Shown: positions 45,530 through 55,809 of the stretch, one piece after another
Numbering within the stretch: the first letter of the stretch is position 1
Layout of the letters: every line of letters starts with the position of its first letter
Source of the DNA: Thysanoteuthis rhombus
Lineage: Eukaryota; Mollusca; Cephalopoda; Oegopsida; Thysanoteuthidae
Direction of reading: 5' to 3'
Length of the DNA stretch: 64,000 nucleotides
Assembly (NCBI GenBank): GCA_963457665.1
Contig: OY735237.1
Location: forward strand, 6,042,832-6,106,831
Translations under genes and position numbers: made by a program
Notes under the pieces: model-generated
What the model was told of the DNA's origin: nothing
The model's input: the letters and a program-made list of their open reading frames with translations, nothing else
Databases searched by the model: none

Positions 45530-45760
45530 TAATAGCTTGAGTAGCTCAGTTGATAGAGTAGTTGGTTCTTGAGGTAAAAATGACATGAGTTAGAATCTCG
45601 CCTACTACTTATCTTTATCTTCAAGCTGCATTGTTTATTCACTGCCACAGATGGATGGTCTGAGTAGTAGTGATAAAAATTAACAAAATTTAAGAAGATA
45701 GAAAATACTAGTCAAAAATTAATAATGGTTAACCTTATTCTATTTAAGAAGCCTATTTGT
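45530..45760 (+). repeat. tRNA-derived SINE, family I, copy with head
   Basis: Head: GAGTAGCTCAGTTGATAGAG (A box, 45539-45558) and GAGTTAGAATCTCGCC (B box, about 45587-45602). Body: GCTGCATTGTTTATTC. Tail: AAATACTAGTCAAAAATTAA then TAATGGTTAACC, as at 2.3 and 24.2 kb. The head looks more like tRNA-Lys or a related TAGCTCAG tRNA. It is not an intact gene because the anticodon arm is not closed. Confidence 0.75.
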
Positions 45761-45879
45761 GTAAACATGCATAAAAAGAGAAAGTTCTATGAAAAAATAA
45801 TTCAACATAATAAACTATTTGATGAAATCATGATTCTTTCAGACCCATTGGAGACATTTTGGTCAGTGTGCTCTCTAGC

Positions 45880-46470
45880 ATTTTTCATGCATCTGTAGAA
45901 CTTGGCAACTTTCCAGGAATGCTAAATGGAACCCTTCATTTCAGCTTCCTCAACCTTTTGTGACAGAAACATTAGGAAGTACGAGTAAAGTAATGCAGTC
46001 CCCTGAAGAAGTGTAGTCCCTCTAACGGAGCTAATATTATTGCATTATTTTTGCATCTACTCTAATGATTGCTGTACTGAATTAAAATGCAGTGTGGATT
46101 TCTTTGTTCAGTATGCGGTAATTGGAGGGAATTCTCACATATCTATATTGATTTATCAGTGTTACACAAGTTATTGGGAATGAATCAAACCAGTTGGTGA
46201 ATCAACAGTCATTCCTTCTCTGTTCAACATCAATCGTTGAAGAATAGTGACTGTCTTTTTCCTTATGAAAGAAGGTTGTAGAATGGATTGTCTGAAACAC
46301 TTCAACACCATCAAAAGTGACACAAAGTCCAAATTTTTTGAACAGTAATGACTCCTCTCAATCTTCTCAAAATTATAGATGGTATAATGAAGGGTTCTTA
46401 AATTCAATAAGGGTTTTCGTTTGACATTCTTGGAAATTTGCTGGATGTGGAAGATGCTTCAAGAAGGTCA
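45880..46470. repeat. Inverted pair of a dispersed sequence
   Basis: 45890-45950 (GCATCTGTAGAACTTGGCAA, CTTTCCAGGAATG) is similar to the reverse complement of 46405-46465 (GCATCTTCCACATCCAGCAA, ATTTCCAAGAATG). Both continue with AAAACCC or GGAACCC. A 78-codon minus frame (46171-46407) near the second arm is unrecognised. Confidence 0.45.
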
Positions 46471-46579
46471 GAGGGTACAATGATAGAGTAAAAAAAAAAG
46501 AAATTAGTCTGAAAGAATCGATAAGTATATTTTCAAAATTACAAATTCAGATAAAAAAAGTTTGATAATTGAGAAATAT

Positions 46580-47010
46580 AGATTGTAAGTCATTTTTGTT
46601 AACCCCCATCAAAAGCTGATGTATGGAATCTTAAAATGAAAAAAAAAGATTAATTTGCTTTTTTTCTTCTCACCTAAAAAGATCCAAAATATGAAGTCTT
46701 TTTTGTTAGTTCCCATTATGGAAATAAAAACCCTAACCTAGAGGCAGAAGGACACATATGAATATTTTGGTCTGTTGGGGACAAACTGGAAGGCATCTAA
46801 GATGCTATACCCTATATTGCTATTTTTCCTTCATTCCAAATTAGCCTCTTTTTTGGACAGGGTTGCAAAAATCAAAACAACTTGACTGCTCTGGAACCTA
46901 ACTAAAAAGATATATAAAACTGACCATTTGGGAGAAATGGTTGAAATGTTTTGATTCTACGCAATCAAATTTTGTTAAAATTTGACCCCCCCAACTAATG
47001 ATACAAAAAG
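46580..47010 (+). repeat. Dispersed repeat E, copy 2
   Basis: TAACCCCCATCAAAAGCTGA, AAACCCTAACCTAGAGGCAG, TATATTGCTATTTTTCC, GGTTGCAAAAATC and GACCATTTGGGAGAAA match the copy at 8945-9610 in order. Confidence 0.65.
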
Positions 47011-47198
47011 AGTCTCTAATCAGGGGAGAGAAAAAAAAAAAAGAAAAGAAACTTTATTTCTTTTCCTTTATTTTCAGGCTTATATCTATCAAATGAAAGA
47101 TGTTAGCTTTTGGTGTGGACTAATAAATAAGATCCTGGATTTCTTTCATAAAAAATAAATCCCAAGTGCAAATAATAATAGTGAAAAGGCATTTAGGT

Positions 47199-47325
47199 AA
47201 ACTGAAAATGATTGGCTGAAGAAAAAAAAAAAAAGGGAAGAAAGAATAAATAACTGAAAATGATTGGCCAAAATGAAAATAAAAAGAAGAATAACTGAAA
47301 ATAATTGGCTGAAAACAGTGAAATA
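47199..47325. repeat. Three irregular copies of ACTGAAAATGATTGGC
   Basis: The word starts at 47201, 47253 and 47294 with A-rich spacers. It opens Phe/Ile-rich minus frames of 83 and 116 codons that are composition artefacts. Confidence 0.75.
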
Positions 47326-47559
47326 AATAATAGCAAAATAAATAATGGCAAAAAAAAATTTGAAGACCCAAACAGAAATGTACAAAAACAAAATCAAACA
47401 AAAGTAAATATTTTAACTCACCACGTCTTCTAGATTTGCGACGTACTAGAATAGAATACCAATCAGCCAATGAAATGCAGTAAGACCTTTAGAAATGGTT
47501 TGTTTTGAAATCATTTGAAGCCGTGATGCAAACATAGACATCTTCATTATTATACATTG

Positions 47560-47655
47560 ATTTACTTGGACTGATGTCCTCATCTTAGTTGTTGAAGTCA
47601 CAACGTTTCAGCTATTGTACCCTTCCGCCTTCTTCAGGTATCTGTCATAGTTGAT
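47560..47655 (-). repeat. Dispersed repeat N, copy 2
   Basis: Minus strand: ATACCTGAAGAAGGCGGAAG, GGTACAATAGCTGAAACG, then TTGTGAC. See copies at 18885 and 60385. Confidence 0.55.
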
Positions 47656-47659
47656 AATC

Positions 47660-49390
47660 TTGTAGGAATTTTGAATAAAAGCATATCTAGTAATCTGCCA
47701 GGTGGTTGTGAGTTCAATCCCTAGTTAAGTTAGGCAGACAGGCAACATTGCAAGAATGAATCAAATCAAAAGAATTAACCGATATGAGATATCCTCTGGC
47801 ATGGGCAGCAGAATGAGAACAATTTACCTTTGTGGATTGAATAGACGGTATGGTTCCATATTTCCAGAAGGTTACAGACTATGACCCAAAAACAGTTGGA
47901 AGGTACAACTATAACAACCAAGATGAGGACACTAGTCTGAGTAAATCAATGTGTAATAATCATAATTCCTCATCTAAGAAATTCAATGCAAAATTAACAT
48001 CTTCCTCAAAACAGATAAACATACTTGACAGGATCAATAGGTAGCATGATACAAAGTTTATAGCCAAATTTTTTAACTGAAATTATCATTGGATAATATT
48101 CGATCTGTGTAATAGATATTCACCACAGAGTCAACTGCATTGACAAGGATGAAGATTATAGTGAAAAATAAATATTTGTTGTATAAAATAAGTGATTTTT
48201 TTCATCATTATGCTGCAGACTTATTAATGTACCTACATACAAGTTTAAAATGATAAAATATTTTTGATATTCACTGTACTTCCTGACTTATAATGTGTGG
48301 TCCCAAAACTCTATCCCCCAAAAAAATTTTGCCTGAAAAAAAAAAAAAAAAAAAAAAAAAGAATAAATAATGATAATAATAATAATATCATTGCCATGAA
48401 TGTCATAGTTAAAGATTGGCCTATGGGTTAAGGTGATTGGTATCCGTCAACCCATCAACCCTCTTCACCAAAACGGCCTCTAGACGAACCCACATTGAAA
48501 AATACTAAAACCATTATATGATAAAACATAAGGTTAGAAAAAAAAAAAAATGCTTGACTTGACTTATTCTGGCTAGGGGTGCATGTGGGTGCATTTTACA
48601 TTTTGCAGCCATTTAGAATATACAATGAGATCACGTGACCATTGCATTTATCCTAAATAAAATCCATACCTTACAACCTTCAAAATGATACATTACTTCC
48701 CATGGTTTCTAAGAGAAATAGAAAAATATATCCATTATGTCCTTGCTTTGTAACCTATGAAAAAACCCCAGTCCTAATTGAGTTAACAGTTTACTTTATC
48801 AATGCTTTATTCAGTTTTCTTTGAATTAAAAATCAATTGCAACTTACTTATGTGTTGATACAAGTATAAAAAAAACTGAGTATGAGAAAAGTTGAATAAG
48901 TAATTCTCAAACGGGAGGCACTTGGCTCCCGGGAGAGGAATTTCAGTCAGGGGTGGAATATATAATAGAAAGTATAATGGTGAAAAGATTACGAGATGAG
49001 AATTCCAAATGTGATAAGAACTGAGGAAATCTGGGATCATAAGGGGAAGAATGTGACCTGGGACCCTGAGTTAAATGCTCTACACTGTACTGTTTTGGGT
49101 CACCTTAGGGTGAAGCTACGAGAGAAAGCATTGAAACTACAAGGCTTTTTCTCAACACATCATGATTCATGTTTTGAAATAAGGGGTCTCTGGGTCAACA
49201 CAGAAAATGATCCTTGTATTTTTCTACATGTAGAATTATTATTCTCATATGGGTATGAATGAGGGTTATATCTGCAGTTCACATGTTTCTACCACAGTCC
49301 TTTTCTCAGATGTATTCACACACCCACAAGACATCCTTTGATAGTTCTTCCGACAAACACATCTCGAAGAAAACCTATCTCAGCAACTTA
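47660..49390. other. No recognised gene; B-box-like site and 25-bp A run
   Basis: GTTGTGAGTTCAATCCCTAG at about 47705 is B-box-like and may be a SINE remnant. An uninterrupted A run of about 25 bp at 48336-48360 followed by AATAATGATAATAATAAT may be the tail of a retroposed sequence. Short frames at 47850-48044 and 48807-49262 are not recognised. Confidence 0.4.
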
Positions 49391-49393
49391 AAG

Positions 49394-49625
49394 CAGGGTT
49401 TTTCAAACTGGGTTCAGTATTATATACTTTTGGTCCAGTGGCTGATTTTGAGAAATAATTTCACAATTTTGAGTGAAATAGGTGGTATTAATGCAAAAAA
49501 TTAAAATGCATCCATTTTGGATTTTATGCTTAATAACCCTGGCAAAGCCATATATATATCATCTAGGTTCTAAAAATTGCTCAGTCAGTGGGTTTCTATC
49601 AGTACGAAAAGTTTGAGAAACCCTG
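49394..49625. mobile_element. hAT-type MITE
   Basis: 232 bp. Left end CAGGGTTTTTCAAACTG; reverse complement of the right end CAGGGTTTCTCAAACTT. Flanks ACTTAAAG (49386-49393) and ACTTAGAG (49626-49633) agree at 7 of 8 positions. Size and absence of an ORF mark it as non-autonomous. Confidence 0.85.
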
Positions 49626-49634
49626 ACTTAGAGG

Positions 49635-50140
49635 AGTTAAATGTGCTGCTCTAGTTATCATTGGATAAGGCATAACATAAGTTAGCCTGGTGATCAGGAT
49701 TCAATTTTGTTACCTCACAAATAAAACATGAAAAAGTAAAATATACAAGTATCTCTTTGAGCTTGCTTAACTATGAGAATTTACTTAGATTCATTTAATC
49801 CTAAACACTTGATTTTAATCAAAGGACAATGAAAATCTGATAAAAAACCCCAACAACTTAAGGATCTCTACATGCCCCAGTTTACAATGGTCCAATCATG
49901 TATTTAAAGAAAGGAAAAAAATTAAAGAGAAAAAAGTTTTTGGTTCTAAAAATACTGAATTAAAGTAATGAATTGAGTGTTCTTTTTAAAAATGTATAAA
50001 TTTCCAATTTCAATTCATTTATGAACTATTTCAATTCATTTTCTCTTACCTATCTCATAAATAAATATTCAGAAATATAATTACAAGTCTAAAGTATATA
50101 CCAGACAAGAGTGGAGAAAAATAGGGGAAGATGTTGACAT
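49635..50140. other. No recognised gene
   Basis: AT-rich spacer between two DNA transposons. Confidence 0.35.
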
Positions 50141-50146
50141 TATATA

Positions 50147-50831
50147 CAGGATGTTTCAAAAGATTTGACACTTTTTATACTCTTATTTCTGGATAACTAC
50201 AAAAGTTTGAAACGTGAAACTTGCATCCCACGAAAGTGAAACCCTTTTTTTTAGCAGTGTTTACAATGATTCAATATTCGCATCACTGGTCGTGCAGCAA
50301 ATTTCAAACCAACTATTTATTTCTTGCCAGACAAACCCCAGCATATTCAGTGAGTTTTATCTTCTTGTGGTGGAAGTTACATGTTGCCGACATTTGTAGT
50401 TATGTATCCATAGAAAAGCTAAACATCCAAATTAGTATGTTCGATTGTATAATTTTATGTTCTGTCCCGTTTTAACCTCTAAGTTATAATGGATCATTTC
50501 TTGGGGAAATAGTAGAAAAAAAACAAAACAACAACAGTTGTAGTAAAATGAGATAGGCTATTTTGACAGTATGATTAATACACAGAAACTCTGGGTATTT
50601 GAAACTTAAATAAAAGGAAAAAAAAAGAGAGTGTAAGTGACTGAAAAAATATTTAATGTTGAGATGAGACATGAAAAGAACATGTAATTAAAATACTTGA
50701 ATTATTAAAAATAAATTACCTATTAAATTAGCTTTATGCTCCTTGCATAAATAATCCTGTCAAAAATGACAGGTATATGTTAGTCCAGAAATGAATGTTT
50801 GATAAGTGTCAAATGTTTTTGAAACACCCAG
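50147..50831. mobile_element. Tc1/mariner-type element, non-autonomous
   Basis: 685 bp between TA dinucleotides (50145-50146 and 50832-50833). Left end CAGGATGTTTCAAAAGATTT then GACAC; reverse complement of the right end CTGGGTGTTTCAAAAACATT then TGACAC. Interior frames of 61-84 codons do not resemble a transposase. Its length is about half that of an autonomous mariner, so an internal deletion derivative is likely. Confidence 0.75.
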
Positions 50832-51075
50832 TACATACACTTATGAAACAAATGTCATGACCTCCTGCCTAATATGGTGTTGATTCTCCATCTACCTGCA
50901 AAGTTTTTATATACTCTGTGGTTTTACACTTTCAGTCAGAGGATTTACTTGGAGAAATGAAAAAAAATACTTGTTAACAAAAGGTCATTTTTTCCTTTTT
51001 TGAAAATAAAAACTGAACAAACTTTGAATACTTCGGAAAAGTATACTATTATATAGGACAGGAAGTTCCGAATTT

Positions 51076-51078
<3 letters not shown>

Positions 51079-51107
<29 letters not shown>

Positions 51108-51117
51108 ACATATATAT
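51079..51117. repeat. (TA)n microsatellite
   Basis: TA-rich run directly at the outer edge of the SINE palindrome. Confidence 0.9.
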
Positions 51118-51440
51118 GATTATAAATTGCCTTATATCATATTGAAACTTTTTTAAAAAGAACTCCTGTCATTACGCGATTAATATATCACTTGACCAAA
51201 ACATCACAAATAGAATAAACAACTAAAGAAAATGGAGCAGCTGCATGAAGCTTCTTTGAAATGGCTACCCTATTGGAATGACCAATAGGGTAGCCATTTC
51301 AAAGTAGCTTCATGCAGCAGCTCCATTTTCTTTAGTTGTTTATTCTATTTATAACGTCAAGGCCAAGTGATACATTAACCGTGTAAGGAAAGGACATCAT
51401 TTCAAATAAGGGTTTTGATATAATATGATGCAATTTGTAA
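51117..51440. repeat. SINE A palindrome, copy 3 (head-to-head inverted dimer)
   Basis: 51117-51276 is the reverse complement, with mismatches, of 51282-51440. The loop is five bases (AATGA). The inner 43 bp of each arm (GGAGCAGCTGCATGAAGCTT... ending CCCTATTGG) differ at only two places. The outer arms carry the SINE A body (CATTTTCTTTAGTTGTTTAT). A long perfect-core hairpin is possible in RNA or single-stranded DNA. Confidence 0.85.
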
Positions 51441-51444
51441 ACAT

Positions 51445-51950
51445 TCTGTTGGATCATATATCCATTTCTTTACATGTGTATGAAATGTATTGACATATAT
51501 ATACAAAAGCCTCCAGCTACTGAACAACCAGAAAACACATTACAAAATAGCATTGTTTTCCTCATTTCATTCATCACTCTCAAATATGTAAATAGCATAC
51601 AGTTTTCCTGCAGCTGCTGCATATGCTTTTTGATAAAGTTGGTGGAACCAACGAAATGCATACAAGCCTGTCTACATGATAATGAAATTTTTTGAGATGT
51701 AATACTTTTTTTCTCTTGAATTTTTATTCCACCACCGTATATCTATAATGGTATAAAAACAGGTAAATATTCCCATGTGTTAACATTATTTTTAGGCTGA
51801 GTAAAAAGTTTAGTATCGAATGTTAGAAATAACATTAGGATATTAATAGAGAAAATGCATTTTGTTTGTGCAAAGTGGAAGTGCAGGACAACAGTGAAAC
51901 AATCCAGTATATCAAGTGACCTTTAACAATATTACTCATGCAATATCATT
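51445..51950. other. No recognised gene
   Basis: Frames at 51470-51695 on opposite strands overlap each other and are not recognisable. Confidence 0.35.
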
Positions 51951-51954
51951 GTTT

Positions 51955-52270
51955 TAACTTACCCTATTTAATAGCATATTAGACCAACTTTCCCCATTCC
52001 CTGCCAAAATGGCTAAAAAATATCCCCATGGTCTTATATGCAAAGCTGAGGAGTAAATTTTCCTACCCACCATAAACAAGTAGTTGTACCTGGCCTCACT
52101 CTATAATTTTGTAATATTTACCTAAACGTAATTATTATTATTTGTATTATTGATACAGGTACTTTTATGATGGAAGGGATTATCATAAAAATTAAATTTT
52201 GATGTCATTCTGAGCTGAAACAGGAGTGGGGGATCTTATATGCCCCTTGGATCTTCTAAGCCATCAATTT
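51955..52270. repeat. Possible decayed DNA transposon
   Basis: Begins ACCCTATTTAATAGCATATT, contains GGTCTTATATGC (52032) and GGATCTTATATGCC (52232), and ends near TTCTAAGCCATCAATTTTT. The reverse complement of the end gives ATGGCTTAGAAG, loosely like the start. Related to the short match at 42030. No target duplication was identified. Confidence 0.35.
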
Positions 52271-52397
52271 TTGTATATAAACTGCTAATTTAGTATTTAG
52301 ATTGGCACCCAGGTGACCCAGGTCAATTCTGTTAGTTTTTCAGATATGTCTATATGACAGATAGGTCTTGCTGTTTCCTTTATTTAGTGCAATATGC

Positions 52398-52763
52398 CAG
52401 TGGTAGCCAATCTTTTAACGCTTAGCACCCACTTTTGTGAGGGTAAAATTCCTGTGCCACTCATTAATATTTCAAATCCAGTTAGCCATTTAAAAAGCCA
52501 TTAAGTGGCTAAAATTGGCTGGATTCGTCTACATGATTAAAATTGTATAGATTTAATTTTCCAGGTAACTGATCAAGTCTATATGCATCAAAAACTCGTA
52601 CAAAGGCTCCAAAATGTAAATATATAATGTATTTATGATACATTGAGACAATAATGAAAATATAAAGCTACCGTTTTGGTGGGCAATCTTTGATATACCT
52701 TGTGAGACAGTAATGGGTTTATTATCTACTAGTGAGCAGTAACACCCAGGTTGGTAATCACTA
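52398..52763. mobile_element. hAT-type MITE
   Basis: 366 bp. Left end CAGTGGTAGCCAATC; reverse complement of right end TAGTGATTACCAACCTGGG. Nine of the first 13 positions agree. Flanks CAATATGC (52390-52397) and CTCTATGC (52764-52771) agree at 6 of 8. An internal GCACCCACTTTTGTGAGG is typical of aged hAT-derived repeats. Confidence 0.7.
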
Positions 52764-52849
52764 CTCTATGCAAATGAATATAGAACAATAATCTTTTCAA
52801 GCCAACCACATAATTTACTGTGCTTAGGTTGGTCTGTCACAAGAGTGGT

Positions 52850-53170
52850 GCATCCATATCTTTTTAATAAATTTCAGTTTGCTTAGCTTAATTCTTACTA
52901 CTAGGACATATATCCCAAAGGTCTTCAAGTCGCTTGGGATGTATGACATGACACAAAGTAAATGAATTTTTGCCAGCATTTACAACATAGTACGGAGCTG
53001 ATGCAGAAATTAGTTCACATTACATGACTGAACAGGGAAGGCAAGTAGTTAACTTAATCCACTATTTCTGTATTTGTCATTTGTCCCAGAATAAATAACT
53101 AATGAGACAAGAGTATTCCATTTTGGTTCGTAAAATATGGAAAATCTTTGATTTCATAAATCAATTTTCT
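52850..53170 (+). repeat. Dispersed repeat H, copy 3
   Basis: ACATATATCCCAAAG, GGGATGTATGACATGACAC, GCAGAAATTAGTTCACATTA, TTTGTCCCAGAATAAATAAC follow the order seen at 3790-4180. Confidence 0.6.
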
Positions 53171-53174
53171 TCAA

Positions 53175-53838
53175 CCATGACAATGTTTTGGGCTGTTTTT
53201 TTTATAATCTTCAAAAAATTTAGGCATTAACTTATAAATTCATTTTAAGGAATTTAGAAGTCAAATCAAAGGGAGTAACTTCTGATTAAAGTTACTTACC
53301 TGGTACTTTTTGGTAAATCTTTATTTTTTAAAATCCAATTCACAAAAGTTTGATTTCTCTTAATTTCCCATGTTGAAGGGTTTTAAGTGGTTAAGCACCT
53401 TAATAGGTTAGTCTCAAAAGGCTTAATACGCAGAGCCAACATTGACATTGCATAATAATATTGTAAAGAAGTCACTTCAGAGAAAAAAATCAGAATAAGG
53501 AAAAGGAGACAATTCATGCTATTAATATAAACATACAAAAACTGAGTTAATTGAGGTTTTAAATGTCCTAATTCAAAACAACACAATATCCAATACAAAG
53601 ATTAAAGATATTTCAAACAGGTTTCCAATCTTTTAATAATAACTTTCAAAGTCTAATCACATAGAATACATTTTTTCTTGAGGTCAACTTAATTTACTGA
53701 GAAATTTTGGAAAGAGGATTAGATCTTCATTTGAAAGACTTTTTGAAAATCTAAAAACTGATCATAGGATTTGAAGAAAAAATATCGCGTTCAACAAATG
53801 CTTATGGAGAAAAAAACATTTAATCCTCGATTGTTTCA
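53175..53838. other. No recognised gene
   Basis: AT-rich; a 71-codon minus frame at 53383-53598 is not recognised. Confidence 0.35.
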
Positions 53839-53843
53839 AGAAC

Positions 53844-54068
53844 CAGAGGCGTAGCTGAAGAGAGGAAGGGGAGCTATTTGAAAATGTCCCCAAGCCTCTA
53901 ATAGAGAGGGGTCTCCAAAAGCTTTATAAATAGTAGTTCACCAACTGTATTTCTACAGATATCATACAATAACAAGGATATATTTGTACATACATGTATC
54001 GCATAAATAATAATTCAGCCCCCCCCCCTGGGGCTTAAAGTCACTAGCCATCTCTGGCTACGCCACTG
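53844..54068. mobile_element. hAT-type MITE with perfect 8-bp target duplication
   Basis: 225 bp. Left end CAGAGGCGTAGCTGA; reverse complement of right end CAGTGGCGTAGCCAG (12 of 15 agree). TCAAGAAC occurs immediately on both sides (53836-53843 and 54069-54076). The interior contains a C-rich run (54019-54028). CAGNGGCGTAGC ends are known from animal repeats. The 8-bp duplication supports hAT; the assignment within hAT is open. Confidence 0.9.
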
Positions 54069-54074
54069 TCAAGA

Positions 54075-55315
54075 ACAATGTCTACTGCTTTGTTCAGCAT
54101 AAATTTGAAAAACTTGCCCTTGACACTTCAGGTTCCAGTTTACTAATATTGGCAATTTTACAAGAATCATTAGGGAGTGGGCTTTCCTTTTAGGATGGAG
54201 TAATAATGGAGAAAAAATCTTTGCAAGTTTTTGCCAATAAAATGAAAGCTGCCAGAGCAAAATGTGTTGATATTTTTTTTAATAAAATGTCAGCCTTTAG
54301 TGGACCTAAGTTCCCCACCCACAAAATGAATGAAACAGAAAATCTTGTCTGGGTAAATTTAAAAACAAGAAAATCTAATTTTGAATTTAAAAATAAAATT
54401 CTCTTTTATGGTAACTTGGGTGGGGCAAAGAGATTGGAACCTTTTGACAAAAGCAGGTTTCAAAAAGAAAAAGAAAAAAGAAAATGAAAAAAGAAAATTT
54501 TTCAATTCAAAATAAAATTTATAAACAAAGAAGAAATGTTTTTTTTCATAAAATGTTTTCTACATTTTATTCTGAGCATTTTAAAGCCATTACATCAACT
54601 TTATTAAATACAAATAAAAACAGCAAGTTCTTTCTTCTCTCACAAATCAAGTTTGTCTCTGGATATTTTTATGGATGGAAATTTAAACTGTTTTGTTTTG
54701 TGTCTTTTTCGTATGATTTATTTTTTTAAATTTGAAAGAGAATTGTTTTTCATTGTGTTTTAAAGTAATATTGGTGGGAACTAAATTATTTGTCAAAAAA
54801 CAAAATGGATAAAGTGTTGTGTTTTATTTTTGGTGTGTGTCAGTATCATTTGTTATATAATGTTATGTCCATAAACAGGCAAAGAATTGCATGCATTATC
54901 AAGAATATCAAACAACAAGAAAGAGTGAGGGGGAGGAATCATTTAATGGAGTTATTTTGGGTTCAGGCAGTTTTCTTTTTTTTTAAAAAACACAAGAGGA
55001 TCATGGGTAATCTACATCTAGAATATTATTGCACAGTATTTTAAAACATCTATATGTTGCTCTAAAAAAAAATAATTGGATAAAAAGATGTAAAACAATT
55101 TAAAATAGATATTTGATTATTGAGGTGAGATTTTTTAACGTTAAAAAAGATATATTTTCAAACTTATAGCTATGGAACAACCCTGAATACTCCCTAATTA
55201 ATCTAAGATTAAAGATCACAAATGCAAAAAGCTTCGCTGAATAACAATTTTTTTCATCTTGTTAGGTTCATACAACATGGAGATTAAGATTCATGACCGT
55301 TCATGATTTGGATGT
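54075..55315. other. No recognised gene; two overlapping small frames
   Basis: Two plus-strand frames overlap by ATGA: 54206-54487 (93 codons, Lys-rich) and 54484-54729 (81 codons, Phe-rich). Both follow the local A/T composition and contain no domain I know. A third frame at 54790-55044 is also unrecognised. In an animal genome the overlap has no operon meaning. Confidence 0.3.
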
Positions 55316-55324
55316 AAGTATATA

Positions 55325-55802
55325 CAAGGCTGGATTAAGCTAGTGCAGGGTCTGGAATACATCTTATAATGGGAACCCAATTTAGGAAAATACTCATAAA
55401 TATTAAAACATATTTTTACTAGTGAAATGATTGATTTTTTTCATCTGCTATACAGCCAGATAAAGATAAATATATCTGACATTTCAGTAATAGTATCACT
55501 TTTTGTCTTGATCTCTGTGCAGAGGTTATGACTTCAGTTTCAAATAACTCCATATGTATGTATTGTATATGTACTACATTGATACCTCAGTCCCATTAAT
55601 TACTGTGTTAAAATTACAACCTGTGTTAAAAGGTGATAATTAGCTAAAATCGTTAACCTTAAACACCTGATCATTCATAAAAGTCTAGTACTATAGTTAT
55701 AAAACAAGCGTAGAATCACTAATTCAGAATTGATAGCTTGAAAACATTTAGCATGGGGCCTGTTGCATATGCTACTTTTACTATATAGTTAATCCAGCAC
55801 TG
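55325..55802. mobile_element. hAT-type non-autonomous element
   Basis: 478 bp. Left end CAAGGCTGGATTAAGC; reverse complement of right end CAGTGCTGGATTAACT (12 of 16 agree). Flanks AGTATATA (55317-55324) and TGTATATG (55803-55810) agree at 6 of 8. Because the flanks are low-complexity the duplication is weaker evidence here. Interior has no ORF of note. Confidence 0.65.
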
Positions 55803-55809
55803 TGTATAT

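Noticed and set aside
45530..45615. Intact tRNA gene
   Set aside because: A and B boxes are present but anticodon and acceptor arms do not close, and a SINE body follows.
54206..54729. Two overlapping frames with an ATGA junction like a translationally coupled operon
   Set aside because: Bacterial-style coupling has no meaning in this genome; both frames mirror A/T-rich composition and have no known domain.
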